A stretch of DNA of 64,000 bases from Marsupella aquatica (Eukaryota; Marchantiophyta), in NCBI GenBank assembly GCA_973895155.1, contig OZ316898.1, positions 19,468,001-19,532,000 on the forward strand, written 5' to 3'. Positions 47,985 to 59,193 of this stretch are shown here, one piece after another. Every line of letters starts with the position of its first letter. Within the stretch, counting starts at the first letter, position 1. The notes beneath the pieces were generated by a model, which made no database searches, was not told where the DNA came from, and saw only the letters and a program-made list of their open reading frames with translations. The position numbers and the translations under genes were made by a program.

Positions 47985-48605
47985 CTTTTTATTTCGAGAC
48001 ATCTTTCACATAACAACATCTTTTGTGTAACACACGGGTATTTTCCCTGAACGATGTCTTGGCCGACACGATATTTTTTTCACAATGACCTCTTGGCCAA
48101 CACGACATCTTTTGTTTTCAACGACTTCTTAATTGGCCAACATGATATTTTTTTTTCTCAATGACCTCTTGGCCAACACAACATCTTTTTTTCTCAACGA
48201 CTTCTTTTCTCTCAATGACCTTTTGGGCAACATGACATCTGTCCACGACCTCTTGGCCAACACTACATATTTTCTTTCAACAACCTCTTGGCTGACACAA
48301 CATCTTTTTTTCTCAATGACATATTGGCCAACACAACTTCTTTTCTCTCAACGACCTCTTGGGCAACACGATATCTTTACTCTCAACGACCTCTTGAGCA
48401 ACATAACATCTTTTCTCTTAACGACCTCTTGGGCGACACAACATGTTTTCTCTCAACGACCTCTTGGGCGACATGACATCTTTTCTCTCACGACCTCTTG
48501 CCCAACACAACATCTTTTCTCTCGACGACCTCTTCGCTGACATGACATCATTTTTTCTCAATGACATTTTGGCCGACACGACTTCTTTTGTGCAACACAC
48601 GGGTA
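47985..48605 (+). repeat. degenerate minisatellite of about 35 bp, roughly 15 copies
   Basis: Units of the form TCAACGACCTCTTGG, then YAACACRACATCTTTTYTC, repeat with drift over about 600 bp. The array starts and ends with the same unusual phrase, TTTTGTGYAACACACGGGTA, at about 48,020 and 48,587. The 135-codon frame across it (48,133-48,540) merely reads the repeat (NDLLANTT, STTSW) and is not a gene. Confidence 0.9.
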
Positions 48606-49935
48606 TTGAGCTAGTGCCACTATGATACAGAGAAGTAGTAGGCGGCACGGGGGAACCTCTAAGAAGACTAATTTGAGAAGGCAAATTTTCCTATTTGCAA
48701 ATAGAAGGGAATTGAGTGGTTGCCCCCACACCCACAGCCATAAAAATGGAGAATGAAGGGAACTTCGTAACAATTGTGGAACGTAGGCAATTTGGAGGGG
48801 CAGCCGGTTGGTACACAGTATGCTAAGGCCCTGTCCCAAGTACCTTATGCAAATAAGGTCCAAATATAAGAGGGGGCTTAATAGAGTGGGCTCAAGCCCT
48901 ATGTCAAGAGACTTTCATTCTCGTAAGAACAAGAGTACTAAGCATTTATGGGGTTCTATTTTAACACAGTAACTATGTTTATTTGTTTTTAAAAAAGGGG
49001 AAATGTGTGAAACCTCACAGAAAGTGAATAGTTAGCCATAATATTTGAACTCTAGACTTATGAATCTCTCTACATGTTTCTCTCACTGGCAAACTAAATT
49101 TTAAACTGGTTTTGTTCCAATTTCTCAGGGCTCAATGTACTGTCATACGCGTTTATGACAGTTGTAAGAATGATCTAACAAAATTTCCAAAGCCAGTTGC
49201 GCTGCTTGCTCTCGTGCGATTTCAACTTAAATAAAAGAAGAGAGTAAGGAACCATCGCTTCTACTGTAGTGTGGGACTGGGTTCTCCCTGAGCAGACTTG
49301 ATCAAAGGTTTGAATTGCTTTGTTTGATTTGTTTTTTCTCTGGGAACTGTAGGCATAGATTTTCTGCCGCGTTGAAATCTTTTCTGGATTGCTACAGTCT
49401 TGAATTTCTTAGGTTGAGTCCTACAATTATGACGCAGGCATGGGCCACATTCGAAAAGTTTTAGCTATCATGGGTCCCTCCCTCCCTTGAATCCTTGAAT
49501 TGCCCCCCTACAAAATGGCCATTCGAGGCAATGTGGGGTTATATTCTATCGTAAATTCCTATCAATCATGTCAATGGAGGAAACGAGGAATGGGTCACAA
49601 CGGGTCCCAAAGCTTGTATAATCATCAGCGACCATCCCTCCCTATTCTCGTATTCCTTGATTAGACTGTGGGACCTCACAGTGGTCAGCCTGGATATCTT
49701 TTGACAGTAGGGCTTGGGACGGACTGGGCTATGTCAAATCTACTGCAGACTGGACTTGTTCGAGCTAATTGCACAGATTGCACGTGAAGAGACAGCGCGT
49801 GTTTTTCTCTGGTCCGTTGATATGTGGAAAAAATGTTGACTCTACCTTAGTATAATCTTGTACCGTCAAACAAATTAGTCTAGTACAAGCTCTCTGGGAT
49901 TGATCCTTGTTCTTCTCAACTAGGGGCCACTTTGG
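48606..49935. other. no gene recognised
   Basis: Frames are short and overlap on both strands. No repeat or domain that I can support. Confidence 0.5.
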
Positions 49936-49939
49936 GAAC

Positions 49940-50245
49940 ATACACCTCAACTTACCACTTTAGACGAATTGGTGGTTGATGGACCCCCAAAATAAATAGT
50001 GTACTTTAGAGGAATTGGTAGTTGATCTACCCTCAAATGAAAAGTGCTATTTGATGAGATCGGAGGTTTTGGGTAAGTTGATTTAACTTCCCACTTTACA
50101 GAAATTGGTGGTTGATGGACCCCCAAAATGAAAAGTGCCATTTGATGGGACCCCTAAGGTTTGGGTAAGTTGATTTAAGGTCTATTGGTGGCTTAGGGGT
50201 CCCATCAAGTAACACTTTTCATTTTAGGGGTCCATCAAGCATAAA
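49940..50245. repeat. foldback (inverted-repeat) element with direct sub-repeats
   Basis: Arms at about 50,111-50,159 and 50,190-50,239 are near-perfect reverse complements. The left arm includes GATGGACCCCCAAAATGAAA and TTTGATGGGACCCCTAAG; the right arm is the same read backwards. The loop is about 30 bp. To the left, two diverged direct copies of GAATTGGTRGTTGATSKACC with the same following words (49,966-50,060) extend it. This is a MITE-like or foldback structure that would form a stable hairpin in RNA. Confidence 0.85.
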
Positions 50246-50249
50246 CAGG

Positions 50250-53000
50250 TTTGACCCCTAAACAGACGTCATGGATGTTCCACTTGAGAACAGCCAAGTT
50301 TCACTTACAGATTAGTTACTACAGAAGATGACTGTGTACTATTATCCAATCACACTATTGCAGTGGTCTTCTTCACCTATCATTTGCTTAGTCTGGAGTT
50401 TGCATCACCCCTCTTCATTTTGGTTTGGTGTTTGACTCCTTGGACCTCTTTCGCTTTTATTCTATAGTACTTTGTTTGGCCCTCTTTTACCTGCCGAGAA
50501 ATTTGGATTGTAGAGTGCATATTGGCAAAAAGCAATCGTCTGCTACCAGCTCTAGCTCGGGAATGATACATACTTCTCCTTCAATCAAGCAACTTGAAGG
50601 TGAACAAAAAGAAATACAGAAACATCCCAATGGAGGAAAGAAAACAGGGGAGAATCAGTGCACCCAAAGTACACTTGATCCCGCACTTGATGCCAAATCA
50701 GATATCAGAATACACTCACCTTCTTGCCACTCTTTTTTTAAAGAGATATATTTTCATTCTTTTTAGTGTAATTATTATTCTGCAATGTTTTCACTGCTTG
50801 TTAAGCAAAGTAACTTGAGTTGGCTTGTAACGATTGAGAGTCACTGTGAAATGGTCATCCATCTCCTCATCTTAGTTACCCAACACCCTTTCTAACCCTT
50901 AATGTTGGGTAGGGTCTCTTCCCTTTCCCACTTTCCCCTACCCCAAACCGCTCTGCCCTCTCCTGCATTGATTGCTTGACTCCCCTCGGCCCCTGACCGA
51001 GGGGGTGGACAAGGGGAAATGACGTGAGCCATATGAGTACAAGTAGCAGTATTACATTGCTAACTAAATGACATTGCTTGTTCATTGCTGGAACTGTAAC
51101 ATTGTAGTAAATATACTAGTCTAAGAATTAGTGGCAAAGTCTTACTAATAAAGCGCAATGCAAAGTTACTTTCATGTGCTACTGTCTATGTAGACGTAAC
51201 TCTCAATAGGACAAAACTGAAAAGTGAAGGTGGACAAAACTGAAAAAGGGATAGGAGCAAAAATTAACCAAGTGACATTGACTCTAAATATGGACAAAAC
51301 AAAGAGTGACTCTCAATAGAAGTGAGGGTGAAAAAAAGAAGAAGGATGGAGGCAATGATGAACACCAGCATTGCTTGGCAAGAAATGTTTTTGTCTTCAT
51401 CTCTATTTTCTTTCAAAGAACGGGTAATAAGGATAGTATAACAAAAAAATTAAGAATGGCGTCGAAGTAAATCTTAGTAATTTAGGATACCCACCTTACT
51501 AATATGATGCAGGCCCGTTGCTGGAATGCTTGGGCTTGCTCATTGGCAAGTTCCCTTTGAAAATTATAATAATTTCAATTGATGTAGACTGGAAGATAAT
51601 GTAATTAATCCGTGGACCCCAATGTTATTTTAGAGTCAATTATCTAGAAACTGAAGCAAAGGGGCCAATTTAAAAACACTAAAAAGGAGACTTGTCCATT
51701 TTTTGGAAATTTTTTCTTTAGAGGATGATTTATTTTCTAGTTTGAATATAATTATAATGTAAATAAAACGGTAGTAGGAGCAGTTTAACTTCAATCTTTT
51801 CATCTTTTGATTTTCATGTCAGTTTTTTACATTCTCTTTTATGGCATGGTGTCCCAATTTTTACAAAGAAGTTGCCACAAACACGAATGCAGAAGTTCAT
51901 TTTATCCCAAAACAAATCTCTTTGTGTTTGGAGCATGTCATGATGATGTGGCAAGTTGTGGAGCCAGGAATTTGGAAAGGACCCCTAATGGGGGTCCCTA
52001 AATACGACTTGGAGAGAATAATATACTTTTTGACGAAAATAATAAATGAAGAAATAGTGTCCCGCCTCTTGTTTTTCTAATGCCCCAAATACACTACACT
52101 GCAACGACAACTCCAATCATAGATTGGGAGGACCCACTAATTGATGGCACTTTGTAGGGTTGTTTGGCAAGCTGACATCGAGATTTTAGTTCCTTTTGAC
52201 TACCTTGCCAACTGACGATGGCACTTTATGCTTGGATGGGTGTACATTCGCCTCTCTGGCACGTTCTAGGAAAGAAGCATCTGGTGTGTACTTTAACAAG
52301 GGTTTGTACTAAGTCTGAAGAGCAGTGACTTGAAAATTTGCATTTATGACAAAAACATACAATCATGCCACTACATGCAACATTTTGGGCCCTATTTGAG
52401 TCCTAATTTTGGTGACTTCTTTCCTAAATGGCACATCCCTGTCCAAAATGTGGTCCCCTCCTTAATCAGGGTAATTTCTACTCTATGTAAACATAAAAAA
52501 CACTTATTAATAAGGTAGTTGAAGGAAATTGCCCAGGTAATTCATGAGCTTATTCATAAGTGTTCATACAAGCATAGGAGTTTGCATTTATGTACATGAG
52601 GTTTAGTGCAGCCCTCTTGCACTTAAAAAAAATACAAAGAAGTGCAAAATGGTCAAGGGGGAAAGGGAAGAAATGCATCCCTTCGAATTAGCCAGGGTTT
52701 TCAATTATGGATATTGCACTTTAGACAAGTGGACACCATGATGAGCTGACATTTGAAATTTTAGTCGTGGTCAAGTTGTATGCCACTTTTTCATACAGAA
52801 TCAACTACAGTAGTAATCATGAACTGTATCCACTATACAGTCTGTTGGGCAAGTTGGGTGTCTGGTAGGGCCACTTTGGGATGTCATGAACGGTGGTCCT
52901 TAATTAAGGACCCTGGATTAGATATATGGGCAGGTCTGTGGCTCAGTCCCTATCGTCCCACCGACCCAATGACGTATCAATGAACAGGTGCAAACCTCTA
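50250..53000. other. no recognised gene
   Basis: AT-rich flank left of the large element. Short frames only (for example 50,425-50,766, 113 codons +, no domain). It includes the third copy of the 33-kb repeat family at about 51,220-51,445. Confidence 0.5.
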
Positions 53001-53059
53001 TACCCCGGTTTGGACTTGTCGGACAAATAGACAAATTTACGAAGACAAATGACAAATGT

Positions 53060-53480
53060 CGTCCCGGTCGATCCCGGTCGGGTGACAAGGCTGGGCCGGG
53101 AGAAAATCGAGCCGGGACCGGGAAGGGAGGGAAAGGAGGTAACCCCGGGCCGGGAATGGTGGGAGCCCCGGTCCGGGCCGGGACGGGAAAATGGCCGGGA
53201 AGGAGGGAGCCCCGGGCCGGGAAGGAAATGAAAACGGAAAGCCGGGAAGGAGGGAGCCCTCGGGCCGGGCCGGGAGGCAAACCGGGCCGGGAGGGGGGGA
53301 CCGGGCCGGGGAGGGGTGGGTGGGGCGAGCCGGGCCGGGAGGGGTGGGAGGGGTGGGTGGGGTGGGCCGGGGAGGCGCGGGAGGCGAGCCGGGGCGGGGA
53401 TTAGGGTTTCCCTCCTTAGGGTTTCAATTAGGGTGCGGCCGGGAGCTTAGGGAGCCGGGAGCCGGGAGGTGAGGCGAGGC
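53060..53480 (+). repeat. left GC-rich terminal array (GGCCGGGA-type)
   Basis: About 420 bp of purine-biased GC-rich repeats built from GGCCGGGA, GGAGGGAGCCCCGGGCC and similar words. The right end (62,985-63,960) is made of the complementary words (CCCGGCC, GGCTTCCCTCC) up to the last 150 bp. The left array includes TTAGGGTTT at 53,401-53,409 and 53,417-53,425, a telo-box in reverse. Frames across it (up to 138 codons) are Gly/Arg/Pro simple sequence, not genes. Confidence 0.85.
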
Positions 53481-53494
53481 GGGAGCCGGGGGGC

Positions 53495-53502
53495 ATAAAA
53501 GG
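53495..53502 (+). promoter_or_regulatory. left-end TATA box (ATAAAAGG)
   Basis: GGGCATAAAAGGTGG lies directly inside the GC-rich end. It is followed by a GGAGGAGT-rich presumed leader exon that ends at a good donor (TATAGAG/GTAAGA, cut after 53,603). An acceptor at 54,425-54,426 (TTCTCAG) precedes the kinase ATG by 70 bp. The same order occurs mirrored at the right end. Confidence 0.6.
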
Positions 53503-53980
53503 TGGAAGAGGAGGTGAGGAGAGGTCATTGTGTGTGGAGGAGTGGAGGAGGAGTGGAGGAGGAGTGGAGGAGTGGTGGAGGAGGAGTGTGGAGGAGTATA
53601 GAGGTAAGATTTTTTGAGTTTTATGTTTTGTTATGGTTTATGCTTTTATTTATGTTTTGATTTTTGTTATAATGGATGTTTTGATTTTTGTTTTGTTTTA
53701 TATTATGATGTAAATTTTGATTTTTGTTTTGAATGTATATATATTGTTTTGAATGTATGTATGTAATTTTGGAATATATGAATATAATTTTGGAATAAAT
53801 GTATGTATTTTGTTTATATGGTGTATGTTGTTTGTGTTTTGATTATGTGCTAATTCTAAAATCTAAAATTTTGTTTGTACCCTAAACCTAAAACCATAAA
53901 CAAGCCCTAAACCATAAAACAAGCCCTAAACCATAAAAAAAATGAATTTTAGATTAATGGAGAGATATAAAGAGATTCCT

Positions 53981-54026
53981 GTGCGCGCGTGTTTAGAGCT
54001 TCGGCTCAGCATGGGATATTTCGTAC
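53981..54026 (+). repeat. subterminal motif L1
   Basis: First of three left-end copies of a motif of about 45 bp: GTGCGCGCGTGTTTAGAGCT then TCGGCTCAGCATGGGATATT and TCG. The core consensus of all six copies is TGCGYRYGCTTGGAGCTTNG followed by GCTCGGCATGGGATATTTCA. It lies in the presumed leader intron. Confidence 0.8.
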
Positions 54027-54091
54027 AAAAGTCTTTTAATATCACCTTAACAATTTATCATTATTTGCAAATTGAGTGAAAGATTTTTGGA

Positions 54092-54165
54092 GATAGAGAA
54101 ACCCATGTACGCAAGCTTGGAGCTTTGTCTCGGCATGTGATATTTTACATGGGTGTCACGATTCT
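54092..54165 (+). repeat. subterminal motif L2
   Basis: Contains GCAAGCTTGGAGCTTTGTCT then CGGCATGTGATATTTTACAT and a GTGTCACGATT tail. Similarity to R2 (reverse complement of about 62,530-62,600) runs about 70 bp, including GATAGAGAAA..CCATGT in front and GTGTCACGATT behind. L2/R2 is the best-matched pair. Confidence 0.85.
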
Positions 54166-54261
54166 TCGAAATTCTTTTCACTCAATTGGTAAATGATTGA
54201 TAAATTATAGCTATCACATAGATCCAAGTAGGAATGTCGGAACTGTGAAAGAAAAGAAAAC

Positions 54262-54314
54262 TTTTGTGCACGTGCTTGGAGCTTAGGCTCGGCATGGGAT
54301 AATTCACAAATGTG
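54262..54314 (+). repeat. subterminal motif L3
   Basis: Reads TTGTGCACGTGCTTGGAGCT then TAGGCTCGGCATGGGATAAT and TCAC. Spacings L1-L2-L3 are about 115-160 bp. Confidence 0.8.
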
Positions 54315-54496
54315 TTCTCCCTTCTTTTATCGTTATGACATTCAAAAGATTAATAAAAATAAATTGCAATCAAATCCAGAAACAATAATCTAGTGCGTAA
54401 TAATCACGTGAATCCGTGATTCTCAGGGTATATGTGGACAGTTGATTGAGTGGGTAAGGTTGTACTCATCTCACACACCATTCTTGTGAAGCCACA

Positions 54497-56632
54497 ATGG
54501 ACTCGACTAGTCGAGTAGAATACAGGCAGTTGCTAGAAACGATTACTAGGGTTCTTGATGAGGGGGCTGAACCGGATCATGTGGCCCTCCAAGCACTCAG
54601 GAATGCACGAAATACTCTTGAGTATAAACCAATTGCTGGCAAACTCAGTGGGAAGAAGAAACGAAGAGGGGGCAATGTTGAGGTGAAACAGGTTCGCTTT
54701 AATACAGTAGTGGCGATCTGGAAAGGAATATTACATCGTTACACTCAACCTAAGCAATATGAGGAGAATGTGTTCGAAATGGATTTTACAAGGCACGGTC
54801 TAAAAGGATACAAGAAGTTTGTGAACGAGATCACTTGTTGTATGCGTGAAAGTGTAGAGGATGAAGACACTTTCACACGGGAACAGAAGGATGCATTTGT
54901 ACTTGAGTGTGAGAAAGCAGGAGGATTCATTGACAACTTGGCTGTCAATTTGGAGTTCAATATTTGGGATTTGATGGTGGCCAAATTAAACTTGGATGAT
55001 ACTACAATGCTTGGAAATCCTGGAATGTTTAAGCACAAGAGGGACTTGTTATCAACTTGGAGTAAAGAGTTGGCAATGGCAAAAGCTGAAAGTAACGTCA
55101 AATATGTAAACAAGGTGATGCAGTTTGGAGATGTGAGTATCAGAAGCGATGGAAAAGGAACACGCCCATCACGTGTACTTCCGGATGTGAGGAGTATCCA
55201 TTTCTTGAAGCCTGAGCAAGTGCAAAATGCTCATTCCATCGGGAAAGGTGTGCAAGGGGAGGTGTACCCTTGTCACGTATTAGATTGCCCTCTTATTCCG
55301 AAGAATGTCACACTAGTGGCAAAAAGATTCAAAAAAGGAGATAAGCAAAAGAGGAGGACAGATGCACTACAAGAAATGCTTATGGGAGGACTAAATCACA
55401 AAAGAATTGTTGGGGCTTTGGCAATGACGATTGATGATCCACCAAGACTTGTGTATGATCATTACAATGGAGGTGATTTGGGAGGCTTCATAGATAGATG
55501 TGGATTGTGGTCAAAGAACAAAGGGAAATCACAAGGTTCCTCCAACATTGATTTCAAGTTTGTTTCTGAAAAGAAACTCTTTCTGGAGAATCTATTGGGA
55601 ATTGCGTTGGCGCTGCTTGAGACGTTACAATATTTGCATGATCACAACCGATGTCATTGTGATCTTCACTTTGGAAATGTTCTTCTACATTTTGACTATG
55701 AAGATGATGTAGCCATCAAGGTGTATGTTGGCTTATGCAATTTTGGCTTGTCCAAACATAAGTCACAGTGCAGACTACCAGAGAATCGAATGTGGTCTAC
55801 TCCTGCAGATAAAGTTGTAGCCTATCAAAAACAATATCCTCAATTGGCTCCAGAGCTTGTTTCACCCACCCCCGGGTATGCAACTCCCCTTTTTATAAAT
55901 CAAGTTTTTAATTCCTTATAATGACCCTATATCCTTAGACCATCTTAGATTTCATTTTAGTTTACTAAATTCTTGTACCTCTCAACTCAAGGAATCCAAA
56001 AATATAACTTAAAAAAAATTCTGAATATGTTTTGATGTATAAAAAGTTGATCAAAACTAGATTATATGACTTTTTTTTAATACAGGGGTCTACAACCAAA
56101 CTAGCCAGCTTTTTAGGATTTTTATTAAAATTTTAAAAATCTTTTAATAAAAACTACAACATGTATAGGGATATTTTTTAATTTCATATGGAAAAAGAAG
56201 AGAACCAAACCTTTTATATGACTTGAAAAATTTTTAAAGTGGAAAACCCAGCTTTTTTCAAATTTAAATAATTTTGTATAGCCAACTTTTTAGTCCATAT
56301 AAAAATGTAGACCCCTGCCTATTATACAAGAGTTGCGTACCCGGGTGCCCACCCCAGTAGAGTATAGTGCTGCCACTGATATATATGTTTTGGGCAACAT
56401 TTTTTAGAGTCTCTTTTTAGAGAATTGGGATGGAGCGTCCATGAGGACACGGTGGTTGGGTAGGGGTTGGAATACCTTGGAGCATGGTCCTAACTTGGAA
56501 GCAATGGTCCATGATATGATGTCCACCGAGGTGAAGAAAAGGCAAGAGTGTGCCTTTTGGAGTTTGAAGATAGTTCAGACATTCCCGGATTGTAGACTAT
56601 TTGCCCAAAATAGTCCTTATCTTAGAGATTAG
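54497..56632 (+). pseudogene. protein-kinase-like cargo gene, split by a 475-bp insertion and an in-frame TAG
   Basis: The ATG at 54,497 opens a frame of more than 450 codons. Residues 1-240 are an unrecognised, mostly helical region. A protein-kinase domain follows: glycine loop GKGVQGEV (249-256), VAK with Lys276, possible alpha-C Glu293, catalytic HCDLHFGN (His387, Asp389, Asn394), NFG where DFG is expected (Asn415) and APE (451-453). After codon 457 an inverted-repeat insertion (55,873-56,347) with an 8-bp CCCACCCC direct repeat interrupts it. Skipping it restores the same frame into VEYSAATDIY, the kinase region with conserved Asp, then an in-frame TAG, then about 75 more codons (LEAMVHDMM, TEVKKRQECAFW) to 56,632. 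Intact, it would be about 550 residues. The NFG change suggests altered or weak catalysis even before decay. It lies at the left end behind its own TATA box and leader intron. Confidence 0.8.
55873..56347. mobile_element. 475-bp MITE-like insertion in the kinase gene, itself holding a nested inverted repeat
   Basis: CCCACCCC lies on both sides (55,865-55,872 and 56,348-56,355). The ends share CGGGTAYGCAACTC in inverted orientation, the right one with four extra outer bases. The interior is AT-rich, non-coding, and includes a second inverted-repeat pair, CAGGGGTCTACA (about 56,083) and TGTAGACCCCTG (to about 56,320), that looks like a nested element. An 8-bp duplication fits hAT-type MITEs. 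Removing one CCCACCCC plus the insert leaves the kinase frame unbroken. Confidence 0.8.
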
Positions 56633-56800
56633 AGATGAAACTTGACCCTCTAATTATTACATGAAGTCATTAAGTTATACACAATCAAATGGTTATTATA
56701 AAGTGATATGTATCTTATTTGTTTATATTGTTATGCCATGCCATTTCATGATATTTGGATTTGTTCTAAATATGTTTTTATGTTTGTAGATCTTGCAATC

Positions 56801-58710
56801 ATGACGAAATGGAATTTGGATTCTGATGATGATGAAAAAGTTCCAAAAGACAAATATGCTCATTTATACATGCAAGACGCTCAAGATGCTTATTACGATC
56901 ACTTTGATCATGATATTCATGGAAACTCGCTATCTCCAACAAAAGGGTTGGAAGATGAGTCTGAACCCAATGCTTGTGACATTGGTACGGGCGACAAAAA
57001 CTCCTTGCCAAATTCAACTAAGTTGGAGGATGAAAGTATCGATTTGGAGTGGAACATCACAATAGAAAATGTGAAATCTCCTCATCATGAATGGCCGATC
57101 AACGCCAAAGAATTGGAGATTTTGATGCCCAAAGCAGAGTTTGGCAAATTTGTGAAAAAGCTATTTGACGATCCAGAAATGTGGACAACAAAATCTTGGT
57201 TACAGGATAAATTTACGATGTCTAGGCTAACACATCGAGATGCCGCCACACATTGGCAACAAAGATTTTGGGAATATGCTCCAAATAAGGCAAACGGGAA
57301 AGTTAGTTCTGCTTATCCTCCTTTTGTTCGATGTTTGATTGTCGAGTTCATTCTAAAATGGAAGGTGGATTATCATTGGGAAAACAACGATGGCAAGGTG
57401 ACCCATTCTGTGCATAAATCAGTGCATGCTATTGCAGCAAACAGAGGCAAAAGTGTAAAGAAGGATGTTCCAACCATGACCTCTAACAAGGGGTCCAAAA
57501 GAAAAATGGATGAGGCGCAGAAGGTGAATACACAACCAAAGGAGAAAGCAACATTTATCTCGCAATTCCTTGTGAAGCCTGAGCCAGCAACCACACCAAG
57601 CAATGTGGAGTCTACCAACAACAAAAGACCAAACATTTCAGGGATTGGAAGCAGAACTCCACCTGTAATCAATATCGAACCTCCTAACAAGGAGAGGCTC
57701 AGCATGCAACATGTATGCAAGAGCTTGGGAGCAGAGATTGGTGATTTGCTTGAGAAGAATCTTCGCACAAAGTATGCTATCGAGCTTTGTGATTCTGGCA
57801 GCATGGAAAGATACAAGGCAAAACTACAAGAGACCGATTTGAAGATACGATCACTAGAGAAGAGGCCCATGGAATCGGGGACCAATTCTGAGGTGATGTA
57901 CTACAAGGCTCAATTATTTGACCAAATGAAGAAAATCCAGAAGTTGACTGAACAACTTTCCAACAAAGAAGGTCAAGCTAGTCAAGTGCTAGAACTTGAA
58001 AAGAAGAACAAAATCATCAAAGATCTTCAAAATCAGCTTGCATCTCAACAACTCATCATTACAAATTTGCACGAGGAGATAACCAATGTCAACAATGGTG
58101 ATTTGGGATGTGAGTCAAAAAAAGAAACATCCTCCGATTTTGTTCAAATGCAAATCATTGATCCTACAGGACACAACACCCTATTTTCCTGATGTGGAGG
58201 CTAGTGCAGAAGGCATTGAGAAATATTTTGACAAGTGGAAGAAGGATGAAACTATGGCACCATTTGTTCGTGAAAAAGATGACAAGTGTACTTGGTGCCT
58301 CTATCCTTGGGGCCCAGAATCTGTTTCCATGTTGGGAACTTGCGGACATATATGACATTGATCATGCTTGTTTGTTCAAATGGTTGAAGAAGAGCAGAAA
58401 ATGTTGGTGTCGCACACCATTTCATGAACGTGAATATCAGCAACGAGGATTGTTGGACCAGATGCCATCAATGGAGACACAACAAGACACTAAAGAGACA
58501 CAAGAGGGTCTAGTGATGACGCAAATAGATTCCACTCCCATTGAACACTTCACAATCAATGAGTATAATTTGTCAGATGGCAAATTTGACAGATTGCTCC
58601 TTAGTGGTCGATTCAATGAATGGAAAGAATATGCTGCAGCCAACCAGCCATCAATAGACGAGCAAAATATGCAACGATCTATTTGTCGCCATCGACGACG
58701 TCAACAATAG
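56801..58710 (+). pseudogene. coiled-coil protein with C-terminal RING-like zinc-binding region; frame changes near 58.15 and 58.35 kb
   Basis: An acceptor (TTTGTAG at 56,790) precedes the ATG at 56,801 (MTKWNLDSDDDE). The frame runs 463 codons to 58,192. It has an acidic N-terminus, an unrecognised block at about residues 98-195 (EWPINAKELEILMP, FVRCLIVEFILKWK), a basic patch (KGSKRKMDE) and a coiled coil at about 345-455 (KIQKLTEQLSNKEG, LEKKNKIIKDLQNQL). Coding sense then moves to a second frame (about 58,172-58,350, ending DDKCTWCLYPWGPE and GTCGHI) and a third (about 58,350-58,710, beginning YDIDHACLFKWLKK with CWCRTPF). Together these two give CxxC...CxH...H.C...CxC, a RING-like pattern of the E3 ubiquitin-ligase type, though the spacing is not canonical. 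A short intron ending CCTACAG (58,171) might explain the first shift; the second looks like a one-base indel in ATATAT. It is transcribed with, or just after, the kinase gene. Confidence 0.55.
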
Positions 58711-59193
58711 GCAGAAGTGAAAGCAGAAGTTGTTGACATCAATGGAAAAAATGTTTGAATACAGTAGTCTCTAGATTTTCATGTAGTTACTATTAGACAC
58801 TTCTTTTTTCTTGGACGATTGTTTTCAAGTGTAATTGGTAAAGAAATAATGCAGTGGCATAATATATGACTTATCATGGAGTCACATTTTGGTGGAGCTC
58901 GTGTGTGATGTTTGTGGATTTACATTATAGATTATTTAACCATTTTTGTAGTATAAGTACCGTCAGAATTTAGGGTTTATCCCATGGGGAATAAAGTTTA
59001 GACTAGGCACAAGGTAGATTTGAAATATCATTAAAAATGGATACAAATATCTGGTCCATAAACATTATTTTGCAAATCGTGACACTTATAAAACTCAATA
59101 ACTTATATTCATGGCCAAAAAATATATGACATTCATTGTTATTGTCAGTAAAGACAATACAATAGTAACAAAGCATGCTAAACATAACATTTC
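58711..59193. other. convergent intergenic region between the RING-like gene and the transposase
   Basis: AT-rich sequence where the rightward and leftward genes of the element meet. AATAAA-like signals occur (for example at about 58,990) and could end either transcript. No other feature. Confidence 0.6.

Noticed and set aside
48133-48540. 135-codon repetitive ORF (NDLLANTT repeats)
   Set aside because: It only translates a minisatellite whose unit length drifts; other frames are equally repetitive.
47985-48605. CRISPR-like array
   Set aside because: Repeats are degenerate with no constant repeat and unique spacers, and the DNA is eukaryotic.
58110-58171. A 61-bp intron (GTGAGT to CCTACAG) joining the first two frames of the RING-like gene
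   Set aside because: The phase does not work: joining after GGGAT creates a TGA. A frameshift or another splice pair is needed.
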